Positions 16,727 through 25,060 of a stretch of DNA of 64,000 bases are shown one piece after another. The stretch's first letter is position 1; each line of letters begins with the position of its first letter. Under the pieces are notes generated by a model. It was not told where the DNA came from and did not search any database. It saw only the letters and a list, made by a program, of their open reading frames with translations. The stretch spans positions 496,001 through 560,000 of the forward strand of contig NZ_JAPWGX010000003.1 in the NCBI RefSeq assembly GCF_027213965.1. The letters run 5' to 3'. The stretch comes from Maritalea porphyrae (GTDB taxonomy: Bacteria > Pseudomonadota > Alphaproteobacteria > Rhizobiales > Devosiaceae). Both the position numbers and the translations under genes were made by a program.

Positions 16727-17599
16727 TTATAGATTACACGTCGCTTTGCCGCATTCGCGCATGTTTTTCACCTTTTCCCGCATCTCAGCGATGCCGACTG
16801 CGCCGCGTAGGATTTCATCACCAATGATGAAATTTGGTGTTGAAGAAATGCCCAAAGAATCTGCGATTTGGTAATTGCGCCCAATTGTATCGGTGACTGT
16901 TTTGTCGCCCATTTGCAATTCCAGCTCAATCGGGTTCATGCCCAGTGCTTCAGCTGCTTTTAGTGCTGTGGCCTTGTCGATTTGACCGCGTGAGGCAAAG
17001 ACTTGCTGATGGAAATCCATATAGCTGACGTCTTTGTCGCGCGCCACCAATACAGCTATCCGCGCCGCGTCTACAGAGCCTTGGCTTAGAATTGGGAACT
17101 CTTTTAGGATGAGGCGAACATTTTTGTCTTCTTCCAGCAACTCAATCACGTCGGCAAGTGCCTGGCGACAGAAACCACAATTATAGTCAAAGAACTCAAC
17201 CAGGGTGACATCACCTTCTGGATTGCCCAAAACTACGTGATCCGGATCATCGTAGATCGCGCCGTGCAAGGTGGACAACGCCGCTTTGGCTTGTTCATTC
17301 TGCTCGCGTTCTGTTTCTTGCTGCAATGCGATTGACATGCGCTGCAAAATTGACGGATTGGCAATCAGGTAGTTTTCGATAACGGGGCCAAGTTGAGAGG
17401 TATCCACGGGGGTGCTTTGGCCCTGAGTTTTTGTTGTTTGCAGTGAGCCGATCTTTTGTTCGATAGCGTCATCGATTAACTGCTGAATTTCTGAGGTCGA
17501 AAGCTGGGGCTGCTGCTGTGTGATGGAAACCGCTGCGAAGAGAATGGCGGCAGCGAGCAACAGGGCGCCGGTAATGAAGTAAATGGTACGAGCTTGCAT
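16727..17599 (-). CDS. DsbA-family thiol oxidoreductase, membrane-anchored
   Basis: A 290-residue periplasmic thioredoxin-fold protein. Residues 6-26 form an uncleaved anchor or signal peptide. A helical linker around residues 67-115, including a NPSILQRMSIALQQ segment, resembles the N-terminal domain of ScsC-type proteins. The thioredoxin domain follows, with the catalytic CGFC at residues 141-144 (FFDYNCGFCRQAL) and the cis-proline loop SSTPNFI. It probably acts as a disulfide oxidase or isomerase. It follows the M48 protease gene by 32 bp on the same strand, so both may act on envelope proteins. Confidence 0.87.
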   Translation of the reverse strand: MQARTIYFITGALLLAAAILFAAVSITQQQPQLSTSEIQQLIDDAIEQKIGSLQTTKTQGQSTPVDTSQLGPVIENYLIANPSILQRMSIALQQETEREQNEQAKAALSTLHGAIYDDPDHVVLGNPEGDVTLVEFFDYNCGFCRQALADVIELLEEDKNVRLILKEFPILSQGSVDAARIAVLVARDKDVSYMDFHQQVFASRGQIDKATALKAAEALGMNPIELELQMGDKTVTDTIGRNYQIADSLGISSTPNFIIGDEILRGAVGIAEMREKVKNMRECGKATCNL

Positions 17600-17631
17600 T
17601 TTAAATCTTTCGAATCAGAATGAGTTTGAGA

Positions 17632-18972
17632 TCAAGTTAGGGACAATATGTCGTCAGAACGCAACCAAGCAGGCGTTCCTTTGGTGAGATTGCGTTGCGC
17701 CTTTTTGGCGAGACTGCGCGCCAAACCCTTTTCTCCATTCAGCAAGGCTGCTTCCGCTGAGGCTAGGTCGGCTTGGCCTTTGTCGCCAAGTTTTGCATAA
17801 GCACGTGCGAGTATCGCAAAGGGACGTGGTGATTTTGGTGAAGTTGCCGACACACGTTTGAGCTGACGAATGGCTTCTTCTATGTTTGGATTGTCGCCTG
17901 TATCGGCCAACGCCAAAGCGTAGATCAAACGAAATTCAGGTTCATTTGGTGAAAGCTCAACTGCGCGTTTTAGCGGTGGGATGGCTTTGGTTGGCTGGCC
18001 GGTTTCATAATACATTTGTCCGAGCATTTCCTGGAAGTTTGGATTGCGTGGATCTGCATTGGCTAAAGCGGCCATTTGTTTTACAGCGCTTGCGCCTGCG
18101 CCCGCGCGATAACCGGCAATTGTGCGGGCATAGCGCGCTGCGATTGACTTGTCTGTATTTGGATATCGGTTCAGCACTGTTTGGCTTCGTTCGAGAAAAC
18201 CTGTCAGTTTCGCCTTGACCAGTTCAAACCGCATGATGTCTTTTTGACTATCTCGTTTTTTGCGGAACGGGCTGCCTGAGGCGCGGTTTTGAACTTGGTT
18301 GATGCGGTCTTGGGCGAGGGGGTGTGTACCCAAATACCCCGATGCGCCCGCGCTTAGACCCTGATTACTTTTCAGCGTATTAAGGACATCGATCAATCCT
18401 TCGGGCGATTGTTTGGTGCGCTCAAGATAGGAGATGGCTGCAGCATCGGCGGCGCTTTCTTCTGATCGGCGATAGGCCATAAAGGCGTTTTGGCTGGCAG
18501 AGGATGCCCCAATTATGAAGGCACTGGCCATGCGCCCCAGATCCTCACGGTTTTCTTGCCCCGCAGCCGCGGCAAGTACGCCCACACCCAACAACATCGA
18601 CACTGCCTGCACTTTGGCTTGCACCTCGGCCTGCTCGCGCAATCTTTGCAAATGACCACCTGCTAAATGTCCAATTTCATGAGCTAAAACGGCTTTGAGG
18701 GCATTGGGTGTTTTCGCGTCAATGATGGTGCCGTAATTGATGAAGAGCGAGCCGTTTTCGATCACAAAGGCATTAAACCGCCGGTCGTTGACCAAATAGA
18801 TTGGTAGGTCGCGGTTGTTGATGCCAGCCGCTTTCATCAGGGGGGCGGAAAAGTCTCGGATCATGGACTGGGTTTCAGCGTCCGTAATCAATCGCAGGGT
18901 TTGGGCTTTGGCGGCTATCGGGGCGAGGAGAACGGCCAGTCCAAAAAGAAGTGTGGAGAGAATTCTTACCAT
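17632..18972 (-). CDS. Periplasmic M48-family metalloprotease with TPR repeats (BepA/YfgC-like)
   Basis: A 446-residue protein. A signal peptide covers residues 1-23 (cleavage after AKA). The M48 catalytic domain has the zinc motif HEIGH at residues 98-102 (AVLAHEIGHLAGGHL) and the third ligand region EESAADAAAISYL near residue 170. From about residue 245 to the end, helical tetratricopeptide repeats appear (MLGQMYYETGQPTKAIPPLKRAV and similar units). E. coli BepA has the same architecture and works in outer-membrane protein quality control; the same job is inferred here. It is the first gene before the dsbA-like gene. Confidence 0.9.
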   Translation of the reverse strand: MVRILSTLLFGLAVLLAPIAAKAQTLRLITDAETQSMIRDFSAPLMKAAGINNRDLPIYLVNDRRFNAFVIENGSLFINYGTIIDAKTPNALKAVLAHEIGHLAGGHLQRLREQAEVQAKVQAVSMLLGVGVLAAAAGQENREDLGRMASAFIIGASSASQNAFMAYRRSEESAADAAAISYLERTKQSPEGLIDVLNTLKSNQGLSAGASGYLGTHPLAQDRINQVQNRASGSPFRKKRDSQKDIMRFELVKAKLTGFLERSQTVLNRYPNTDKSIAARYARTIAGYRAGAGASAVKQMAALANADPRNPNFQEMLGQMYYETGQPTKAIPPLKRAVELSPNEPEFRLIYALALADTGDNPNIEEAIRQLKRVSATSPKSPRPFAILARAYAKLGDKGQADLASAEAALLNGEKGLARSLAKKAQRNLTKGTPAWLRSDDILSLT

Positions 18973-19075
18973 TGTTGAATTGACCTTTGCGCCCCAATCG
19001 AATTATGGCCTGATGCAAGATAGTTTTTGACGTCATACCTTTATGGCACCTAATGCAAGAAAGTTGGGCACTTTA

Positions 19076-20236
19076 ATGGCGAAATCACAAGAGTTTGATG
19101 CGTTGCGACCGTTTTATGCGATGGAGATTTTGGCTCTCGCAAAGCAAAAAGAAGCGCAGGGCACCAAAGTTTGCCATTTGGAAGTGGGAGAACCGGATGC
19201 TCGCGCTGCGCCGCAAGTTCGTGAGGCGGTGGCCGCAGCGATTCAGAATGAGCCACAAAGCTATACACATGCCAAAGGCAATGCGTCGCTTCGAGAAGGT
19301 TTGGTCGATTATTATCGCCAGCAGCACAAAGCAATTGTGGATCCTGAAGACATTCTTGTGACCAACGGGTCGTCGGCTGGGTTCATATTGGCCTTTTTGG
19401 CAGGGTTCGAACGCGGTGCAAAGATTGCAGTAACGCGGCCTGGTTATCCCGCCTATTTAAACATTTTGTCCAGCTTGGGTTTTGAACCTGTTGAAATCGA
19501 GTTGTTTGCCGAAAAGAGTTGGCGCTTGGATGCGGATGAAGTGCGTTCGGCATATGAGAAACAGCCTTTTGCAGGATTATTGTTGGCGTCGCCTGCCAAT
19601 CCCACTGGCGCTATGATTGAACGTGAGGAACTTGAAGAGATCATCAAGACCTGCCGTGATTTGGGTGTTCGGTTTATCTCGGACGAGATTTACCACGGGC
19701 TCAGCCATGGCATGGCTGAAACATCAGCGCTTGAATTTGGCGACGATGCGATCATCATCAATAGTTTTTCAAAATACTATTGTATGACCGGTTGGCGATT
19801 GGGCTGGATGGTCTTGCCAAAAGATATGGCGCGGCGCACCGAGATTATGGCGCAGAATATGTTTATTTCTGCGCCCAGCATGTCCCAATTGGCGGGTGAG
19901 GTGGCGTTGAAATGCAGGGACTATTATGACGCGCAAAAAGTCCACTATCTGACCAATGGTCTGCTTTTGACCCGGGCATTGCAGGAAATGGGCTTTGGCG
20001 ATGTTTGTCAGTCCGACGGCGCGTTTTATGCTTATGCGAACGTTTCAAGCTTTACCGATGACAGCGTCGAGTTCTGTAAAAAGCTCTTGGAGCGTGCTGA
20101 TGTGGCCGCAACGCCCGGTGTTGATTTTGACCGGGTGAATGGCAATAAGTTTGTGCGGTTTTCGTATGCTGGCTCGCGGGAAACGATCGAAGATGCCATA
20201 GAAAAAATGGCCGGCTTTTTAAGCCGACCATTGTAA
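19076..20236 (+). CDS. Class I/II pyridoxal-phosphate aminotransferase
   Basis: A protein of about 386 residues of fold type I (aspartate-aminotransferase family). It has the N-terminal FYAMEILALAK and HLEVGEPD segments, a cofactor-contact region ILVTNGSSAGFILAFLA, ASPANPTGAMIE near residue 170, DEIYHGLSH near residue 204, and the PLP lysine in NSFSKYYCMTGWRLGWMV near residue 232. The final Arg region KFVRFSYAG binds the substrate carboxylate. The substrate is not determined by sequence. A start at 19043 (11 residues longer) is also possible. Convergent with rne, with 33 bp between stops. Confidence 0.9.
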   Translation: MAKSQEFDALRPFYAMEILALAKQKEAQGTKVCHLEVGEPDARAAPQVREAVAAAIQNEPQSYTHAKGNASLREGLVDYYRQQHKAIVDPEDILVTNGSSAGFILAFLAGFERGAKIAVTRPGYPAYLNILSSLGFEPVEIELFAEKSWRLDADEVRSAYEKQPFAGLLLASPANPTGAMIEREELEEIIKTCRDLGVRFISDEIYHGLSHGMAETSALEFGDDAIIINSFSKYYCMTGWRLGWMVLPKDMARRTEIMAQNMFISAPSMSQLAGEVALKCRDYYDAQKVHYLTNGLLLTRALQEMGFGDVCQSDGAFYAYANVSSFTDDSVEFCKKLLERADVAATPGVDFDRVNGNKFVRFSYAGSRETIEDAIEKMAGFLSRPL

Positions 20237-20269
20237 TATTCAAACATTGTCATTGAGCGTGGCGCTCTT

Positions 20270-23059
20270 CTAGTTGCCTAGAATGTTGCGCTGCCACCAG
20301 CCCTTTTTCACCTTCTTTTCAGGCTCTGCTGGTGTGTCTTCTTCGGACTTGGCCGGAGAAGATGAGGTCACGATAATACCCTCTTCAGGTAGTTTCTTTT
20401 CAGCGCGCTCGGGCCGTTTGCTTGGCTTTTCTTCAGTTTTCACTTCAATCGGCGCAACCTCGGCAGGCTTTTCTTCTTTTGGCTCTGCTTTCGCGGGCTT
20501 TTCTTCAGCAGCCTTTGCAGCATTCTCAGCAGCCAAGGCTTCCGCCGCTTTTTCAGCGTTTGATTTGCGACCACGACGACGTTTTGGCTTTTCTTCTGTG
20601 GCTTCAACCGCTTCGGGTTTGGAAGCTTCTGGAGTTTGTGCCACTTCTGCGCCTTCTTGCGCCACGACTTCAGACTGTTCATCAGTCTTTTTGCGCCGTG
20701 GGCGACGGGTGCGCTTTTTCGGTTTCTCGTCAGCGGTTTCAGCTTCGGGTGCGGCTTCGCTTACACTTGGCGCTGATTCAATAGCTGCAGCAGCTTCTGC
20801 GTCCATTGCTGGTGCTTGTGTGCCTTCTGATGGACCAGAAGCTTCTTCGCTTGCTGTTTCACCATCATTTGTTGCTGTTACGCCATCTTCTTGAACGCGA
20901 CGGTTGCGGCGACCACCACGACGGCCCCGACGACGACGCTTTTTGGGCTGATCATCATCGCCGTCTTCATCATCACCATTTTCTGCAGCGGCCGGCTTAT
21001 CTTCGTCAGATGCAGCAACTTCCGTTGTCTGGTTGTTGCGATCGCGGTCGCGTCCGCCCCGGCGGCGGCGTTTGCCGCGGCGACGGTTTGAACGGTCATC
21101 TTCTTGTTCGGTGGTTGCTTCTGCTTCGACTTCTTCAACTTCGTCCTCAACCACGACATCATCTTCTTCAATCTCTGCGAGAATTGGCGCAGAGTCGACT
21201 TTGACGTGGTTGGTTTGGCGGGCAACGCTTGTTTCGTAAGGGTCGCCTTTTTCGATGGTGAATTGATCGCCAAGCAGATGGTTTTCCGCCGTGATTGCAA
21301 TTGCCAAACCAAAACGTTGTTCAAGAACAAGCAATTGGCTGCGTTTTGCATTCAACAGATAAAGCGCAACTTCAGTTGGTACCTTAACATTGATCGATTG
21401 ACCTTGCTTACGCATCACTTGGTCTTCGATGGCGCGCATGACCATTAGTGCTAAACTGTCGACTGAACGCACAAGTCCGGTGCCGGTACAAACTGGGCAG
21501 GTGATGGTTGAACTTTCAAGCACACCAAAGCGGATGCGTTGGCGTGACATCTCAAGCAAACCAAAGTGCGAGATGCGACCAACTTGGATGCGCGCGCGAT
21601 CAGTTTTCAAACTATCTTTAAGCTTGCGTTCAACCGCACGGATGTTGCGCTTCTCTTCCATATCGATGAAATCGATAACTACAAGGCCGGCCATGTCGCG
21701 CAAACGCAATTGACGTGCAAGTTCGGCAGCGGCCTCAAGGTTTGTCTGAAGAGCGGTATCTTCAATATTATGTTCTTTGGTGGCTTTACCAGAGTTCACG
21801 TCTACTGAAACAAGGGCTTCAGTAGGGTTGATCACCAAATAGCCGCCGGAAGGCAATGTTACCTGTGGTGAGAACATTGAATCCAATTGTTGTTCCACGC
21901 CGTGGCGGGAGAAAATTGGTTGTTCTTCGCGATAAGGTTGTACGTTTTTGGCGTGCGATGGCATGATCATGCGCATGAAGTCTTTGGCTTCACGGTATGC
22001 TTCTTCGCCTGAAACTTGAACTTCATCAATGTCTTTGTTGTAAAGATCGCGGATGGAGCGTTTGATCAAGCTGCCTTCTTCATAAACAAGACATGGCGCA
22101 CTTGATTCAAGGGTAAGGCTGCGCACATTTTCCCACAAGCGCAGGAGATATTCAAAGTCGCGCTTCACTTCAGCTTTTGTGCGGCTTGCGCCTGCTGTAC
22201 GCAGGATAACGCCCATGCCTTTTTGCACGTCCAGCTCGCTGGCGACTTGTTTAAGCCGCTTGCGGTCAGCTGCGTTGGTGATTTTGCGCGAAATGCCACC
22301 ACCACGTGCGGTGTTTGGCATCAAAACAGAATAACGACCAGCTAGTGAAAGATAAGTAGTCAGCGCTGCGCCTTTGTTGCCGCGCTCTTCTTTGACCACT
22401 TGCACCAACAACACCTGACGGCGTTTGATCACTTCTTGAATTTTGTAGGTTTTGGCTTTTTTCTTGCGGCGACGCTGCGGAACTTCTTCCATTGCATCTT
22501 CAGCACCCACTTGTTCAACTTCGTCTTCTTCAGACTTGGTCGAATCCGCATCTGCGTCCGCATCCGCTTCAAGGATTTTGTCGGCTGCAGTTTCTAGATC
22601 AGCTTTTGGCGTTTCAACTTCGTCGCTCGCAACGCTTGGTGTTTCAACCTTTGTAGCTTGCGCAGGTGATGCTTCATCGCCAGTTGGCTCGTCGGCAGGC
22701 TCTTCAATATCTAGAATGCTTGGTTGGTCTGCGCTGCTCAGATCATCCGATTGTGCGCCAACAACTTCGTCTTCTTCCTCTTCAGCCAAAAGCGCATCGC
22801 GATCAGCTTGGGGGATTTGATAATAGTCTGGGTGAATTTCTGAGAATGCTAAGAAGCCGTGACGATTGCCACCGTAATCCACAAATGCAGCCTGTAACGA
22901 AGGCTCTACCCGTGTTACTTTTGCGAGGTAAATGTTCCCGCGCAATTGCCGCCGTGCGGCGCTCTCAAAATCGAATTCTTCAATACGAGAACCGCTAGTT
23001 ACTACTACTCGTGTTTCTTCTGAGTGGATTGCATCCACCAGCATTTTTCTTGGTGCCAT
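20270..23059 (-). CDS. rne: Ribonuclease E/G
   Basis: A 929-residue endoribonuclease that cleaves AU-rich single-stranded RNA and organises the degradosome. The S1 domain (residues 36-80 and about 205-250) is split by an acidic, low-complexity insertion at about residues 84-204, as is usual in alphaproteobacteria. The catalytic metal ligands are Asp420 (ALVSVDVNSGKAT) and Asp463 (GLVVIDFIDMEE). The zinc-link is CPVCTGTG at 521-528. From about residue 640 the tail is disordered, with Arg-rich blocks (RRRGKRRRRGGRDRDR) and Ala/Glu/Lys repeats. The last residues, KKGWWQRNILGN, contain the GWW motif that in Caulobacter RNase E docks polynucleotide phosphorylase (established there, inferred here). 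Confidence 0.96.
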   Translation of the reverse strand: MAPRKMLVDAIHSEETRVVVTSGSRIEEFDFESAARRQLRGNIYLAKVTRVEPSLQAAFVDYGGNRHGFLAFSEIHPDYYQIPQADRDALLAEEEEDEVVGAQSDDLSSADQPSILDIEEPADEPTGDEASPAQATKVETPSVASDEVETPKADLETAADKILEADADADADSTKSEEDEVEQVGAEDAMEEVPQRRRKKKAKTYKIQEVIKRRQVLLVQVVKEERGNKGAALTTYLSLAGRYSVLMPNTARGGGISRKITNAADRKRLKQVASELDVQKGMGVILRTAGASRTKAEVKRDFEYLLRLWENVRSLTLESSAPCLVYEEGSLIKRSIRDLYNKDIDEVQVSGEEAYREAKDFMRMIMPSHAKNVQPYREEQPIFSRHGVEQQLDSMFSPQVTLPSGGYLVINPTEALVSVDVNSGKATKEHNIEDTALQTNLEAAAELARQLRLRDMAGLVVIDFIDMEEKRNIRAVERKLKDSLKTDRARIQVGRISHFGLLEMSRQRIRFGVLESSTITCPVCTGTGLVRSVDSLALMVMRAIEDQVMRKQGQSINVKVPTEVALYLLNAKRSQLLVLEQRFGLAIAITAENHLLGDQFTIEKGDPYETSVARQTNHVKVDSAPILAEIEEDDVVVEDEVEEVEAEATTEQEDDRSNRRRGKRRRRGGRDRDRNNQTTEVAASDEDKPAAAENGDDEDGDDDQPKKRRRRGRRGGRRNRRVQEDGVTATNDGETASEEASGPSEGTQAPAMDAEAAAAIESAPSVSEAAPEAETADEKPKKRTRRPRRKKTDEQSEVVAQEGAEVAQTPEASKPEAVEATEEKPKRRRGRKSNAEKAAEALAAENAAKAAEEKPAKAEPKEEKPAEVAPIEVKTEEKPSKRPERAEKKLPEEGIIVTSSSPAKSEEDTPAEPEKKVKKGWWQRNILGN

Positions 23060-23679
23060 ATAAAGTTACTCCACGCCGCCGTGCGCTTCTGCGTTTCAAT
23101 CCACTTAGGAGGGACTGACGGCCAGTGCGCTTCGGTGCGTATTCCATTTGTAAGCCACAGCCGGAGTTAGCGGCGGGGCGATTGTTTGGGGAAAATGTGT
23201 GGCACACAATATTAGCCCGTCGCGCGCTTTGCGTGCGTTCGCTAATTTGATTGAGATGCCTCATCACAATTTCTTTCTTCATGCTCTCGATAACGAAGGG
23301 AGGTCCGCAATTAAGAGCTGGCCGTTCGGCCGAATTCTTCTACATTTCAGTGGACTAGCTGGGTGCTAGCGTCACATCTTTTGGCCCGAATATAGGGTTT
23401 TGGGTACACGCTTCAATGGTTGGCCATGTTAGTAGAAGTTACTGCAATGACACGAACATTGGGCAAAAATGCACCAGTCCACATTTTAAGTGTTTACGTT
23501 CGAATTGAGTTTTTAGCAACAAATATGTTCGTGAAATGGGTTTGTGCGCAGGCCATTGCCCGGATTTGGGCGCTTTTGTTGTGCACAAGGACTTTGTTGC
23601 CGGATCAGTTTCTTGCAACGATACGTGGAATTTCAAAGAATCATTTATAGAGATGAGAAACAGAATTAGTGAGGTGCCC
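23060..23679. other. Divergent intergenic region between rne and the amidase
   Basis: About 620 bp. The side nearest rne should hold a long 5' leader; RNase E messages in several bacteria are autoregulated through such leaders. I see no distinct riboswitch or conserved stem to name. No credible coding sequence is present. Confidence 0.5.
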
Positions 23680-24903
23680 ATGCGGCATTGGGGTTTAGGC
23701 AGATATTTCGCCGCATTCATCTTGAGTGTTTTGTTGTGTTGGGGCGCCTTCGCGCAGACTGCTGCGACTGAATCACAAATTCTGGATGTCAGGATTGCTT
23801 CTGCGCCTGAACGTAGCCGTATCGTCTTCGATTTGTCAGCTGAAGTGGGGTATTCCACGTTTCCAATAGACGAGCCCGACCGACTTGTTGTCGAGTTTAG
23901 CGTGAATGGTTTGGCCGAATTGGCACCCACAACCGTTGAAGGAAGTGGGCTCTTGTCAAAAATGAGCGTTGGCATGATTGATGATGGGTTGGCGCGCGCG
24001 GTGATCTTTTTAAACGAACCAGTTCAAATTGCCGATATCAACTTGTTGGCTGCCGAAGGCAACCAACCTGCGCGTTTGGTAATAGAGTTGGAGCCGGGGA
24101 CGCGCGAAGTGTTTGACGCGGCAGTTGATGCGATCAAGCAGCAGCGTCAGGCGGAAGCCGCACAACCACAACCAGAAACTGTGCCTGTGACGCCAAAGGT
24201 TGCAAACGGCAACAGCACGAGGCCTTTAATTATCATTGACCCGGGTCACGGTGGGATTGATATGGGGGCCGAAGGTGTAAATGGTGAGTTTGAAAAGAAT
24301 ATTGTGCTGCAGGTAGCTAAACGATTGCAGGCCGAACTGGTTGCTCTTGATCGTTTTGATGTTGCGTTGACGCGTGATGGCGATGCCTTTTTGACCCTTA
24401 ACGAGCGTGTGCAGCTGGCGCGGGACAACCAAGCAAATCTATTCATTTCCTTGCACGCAGATTCCTTTGATCAACCTGAGGTGCGCGGCGGCAGTGTTTA
24501 TACGCGGGACGAGAACGCGACTGACGTTTTGGACAAAGTGTTGGCAGAGAATGAAAACCAAGCCGATCTGGTGGCAGGGTTTAGCCCACCTGAAGTTGAT
24601 AACGCTGTGGTCGACATTTTGGTGGACCTGATGCGGCGGGAAACGCGCCGCCAGTCCTATGTGGCGGCGCAGCAGGTGGTGCGTCAATTGAGTGGGCGGG
24701 TGCCTATGCGGCCTCATCCTTTGCGGCAGGCTGACTTTTTTGTTTTGCAGGCGCCAGAGGTGCCCTCTGTTCTTATTGAATTGGGCTTTTTGTCAAACCG
24801 GGCTGATTTGAACAATCTTTCTCAGGCCGAATGGCAGCAAAAGGTTGCCCATACGCTCTCTTTAGGTATCGCCAAATATTTTGACGTTAGCGTTCAACCA
24901 TGA
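23680..24903 (+). CDS. amiC: N-acetylmuramoyl-L-alanine amidase with AMIN domain
   Basis: About 407 residues. A signal peptide ends near AFAQT (residue 25). An AMIN domain (about 30-140, SRIVFDLSAEVGYSTF) targets septal peptidoglycan. After a Gln/Pro linker comes the Amidase_3 catalytic domain (about 180-400), with zinc ligands in IIIDPGHGGIDMGAEG, the Glu in NGEFEKNIVL, the His in FISLHADSF, and the catalytic Glu in VLIELGFLSN. It cleaves the amide bond between MurNAc and the stem peptide during daughter-cell separation. Start 23680 has a GAGG ribosome-binding site; ATG 23653 is an alternative. The gene name is by family analogy. Confidence 0.9.
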   Translation: MRHWGLGRYFAAFILSVLLCWGAFAQTAATESQILDVRIASAPERSRIVFDLSAEVGYSTFPIDEPDRLVVEFSVNGLAELAPTTVEGSGLLSKMSVGMIDDGLARAVIFLNEPVQIADINLLAAEGNQPARLVIELEPGTREVFDAAVDAIKQQRQAEAAQPQPETVPVTPKVANGNSTRPLIIIDPGHGGIDMGAEGVNGEFEKNIVLQVAKRLQAELVALDRFDVALTRDGDAFLTLNERVQLARDNQANLFISLHADSFDQPEVRGGSVYTRDENATDVLDKVLAENENQADLVAGFSPPEVDNAVVDILVDLMRRETRRQSYVAAQQVVRQLSGRVPMRPHPLRQADFFVLQAPEVPSVLIELGFLSNRADLNNLSQAEWQQKVAHTLSLGIAKYFDVSVQP

Positions 24904-25060
24904 TTAAAGCGCCCCCAAATGTCTGTGTTAAGTGTTGTTGGCCACAATCTGGTCAAATCGTAGCAGTATCGCATGGGCAGCAAGGGCGAAATGACAAAGA
25001 AGCGAAAACTCTGTGCGCATCCAACAAAGCGCGCTCAGTTGATCAGGAACTTTTGACGAT

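Noticed and set aside
20274-20894. A Ser/Ala-rich 206-codon frame antisense to the rne tail
   Set aside because: It is the mirror of a low-complexity Ala/Glu/Lys tail and has no independent support.
22995-23282. A basic 95-codon minus-strand frame overlapping the start of rne
   Set aside because: It overlaps the rne N-terminus in another frame and has no ribosome-binding site or known motif.
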